Of a stretch of 64,000 nucleotides of DNA, positions 63,349 to 64,000 are shown one piece after another. Each line of letters opens with the position of its first letter. The stretch's first letter is position 1. The DNA lies in contig NZ_VIWU01000001.1 in assembly GCF_007994075.1 (NCBI RefSeq), forward strand, positions 8,184,001 to 8,248,000, given 5' to 3'. Both the position numbers and the translations under genes were made by a program. The DNA is from Pseudonocardia hierapolitana. GTDB taxonomy: Bacteria > Actinomycetota > Actinomycetes > Mycobacteriales > Pseudonocardiaceae. Under the pieces are notes generated by a model. The model saw nothing but the letters and a program-made list of their open reading frames with translations, was not told where the DNA came from and searched no databases.

Positions 63349-64000
63349 CCCAGAATCCGATGGCCCAGGGTCCGATTGCCCAGGGTCCGATGACACAGGG
63401 GACCGCACCGGCGCGGGCGGGCACGGTGGCGATCACGCTCGGCTTCGCCGTCCTGTGCCTGTCGTACATGCTCAACGCGATGGACCGGCAGGTGTTCTAC
63501 CCGCTGGTCCCGGAGATCCGCGAGGAGTTCGGCTTCTCGCTCGACCAGGCGGGCCTGCTCGCCACCGGTTTCACGCTCGGCCTCGCGCTCACCGGGGTGC
63601 CGGCCGGCTACCTGCTCGACCGGATGTCCCGCAAGACGATCGTCGTCGTGAGCGTCGTCGTGTACTCGGCCGGCACGCTCGCCATCCCGCTCGCCGCGGG
63701 CTTCCTGGACATGGCCGTCTACCGGCTGGTCTCCGGCGTGGGCGAGGGCGTGCAGGCCACCGCCATCTACGCGATCATCGGTGCCTACTACTTCCACCGC
63801 AGGGCCTTCGCAGCCGGGTTCATCGGGGTCGCGTTCGGCCTGGGCGTGTTCCTCGGGCCGGTGATCGGGCAGGGCATGGCCGCCGCATCGGACACGTGGC
63901 GCACCCCGTTCTACGTCTTCGGCGCCGCCGGGATGGTCGTGGCGCTGATCCTGCTCGTCACCGTGCCGCGGGCGATGAGCGAGGCCGTGGCGGGCCGCAG
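63345..64000 (+). CDS. MFS transporter, N-terminal part (runs off the window)
   Basis: At least 218 residues of an MFS permease, open to the end. After a hydrophilic leader come six membrane segments; the helix-1 segment MLNAMDRQVFYPLVPEI and the loop GYLLDRMSRKTIVV are typical of aromatic-acid or hexuronate-type symporters. The leader contains imperfect AQGP repeats from 15-bp tandem repeats (about 63350-63397). It is coupled to the amidohydrolase by GTGA and probably imports its substrate. Confidence 0.82.
   Translation, partial: MTQNPMAQGPIAQGPMTQGTAPARAGTVAITLGFAVLCLSYMLNAMDRQVFYPLVPEIREEFGFSLDQAGLLATGFTLGLALTGVPAGYLLDRMSRKTIVVVSVVVYSAGTLAIPLAAGFLDMAVYRLVSGVGEGVQATAIYAIIGAYYFHRRAFAAGFIGVAFGLGVFLGPVIGQGMAAASDTWRTPFYVFGAAGMVVALILLVTVPRAMSEAVAGR

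Overview
The window is high-GC DNA with GTG starts, 4-nt stop/start overlaps and candidate leaderless promoters, typical of an actinobacterium. Gene content and intergenic palindromes fit the Pseudonocardiaceae, probably Pseudonocardia or a relative; this is inferred from sequence style, not from a marker gene. No rRNA, tRNA or CRISPR array was recognised.

Left chromosomal arm (1-16759): the 3' end of an MFS transporter; a LacI-controlled sugar locus (solute-binding lipoprotein, two ABC permeases, a GH127 beta-L-arabinofuranosidase); a GMC oxidoreductase; a DHA2 drug exporter; several single-gene enzymes; a Pit phosphate transporter with its DUF47 partner; and an N-acyl-D-amino-acid deacylase-like amidohydrolase.

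Integrated element (16767-30838, about 14 kb): an actinomycete integrative and conjugative element (AICE) bounded by an 18-bp direct repeat. Its core, left to right, is a NUDIX/XRE control pair, an SCO3933-like regulator behind a structured leader, a split FtsK/TraB-type DNA pump, a chain of overlapping small genes, a RepSA-type initiator, an excisionase and a tyrosine integrase. The left end carries an AT-richer cargo of anti-phage defence genes: a Shedu (DUF4263) nuclease, then a two-gene CBASS (CD-NTase plus S-4TM pore effector) bracketed by two copies of a palindromic repeat. Joining the two chromosomal flanks around one att core rebuilds a perfect 41-bp palindrome between an MFS gene and the amidohydrolase, so the element split a co-directional gene pair while leaving the amidohydrolase its ribosome-binding site.

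Middle chromosomal part (30861-46764): an MFS exporter with a CGNR/ABATE regulator, facing a VOC protein and a pyridoxamine-oxidase-like protein; a YtfQRT-YjfF-type sugar ABC operon behind a LacI-type operator; a repeat-rich stretch with long inverted repeats and an intact IS110-family transposase; a glutamine synthetase-like ligase coupled to an amidohydrolase (a split FluG-like pair); two alpha/beta hydrolases; and a TetR regulator.

Right part (46765-64000): a DUF222/HNH endonuclease gene inside about 120-bp inverted repeats with extra 16-bp palindromes (REP13E12-like); cobalamin-dependent methionine synthase metH behind a candidate S-adenosylhomocysteine riboswitch; a methyltransferase with a Zur-like box; a GlxA-type AraC regulator; and an aromatic-catabolism operon (CoA-transferase, citryl-CoA lyase-like protein, LigB, LigA, quinone oxidoreductase, MetE-like protein) next to an IclR regulator. 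Matching palindromes lie before the operon and before the IclR gene. An amidohydrolase and the start of an MFS transporter run off the end.
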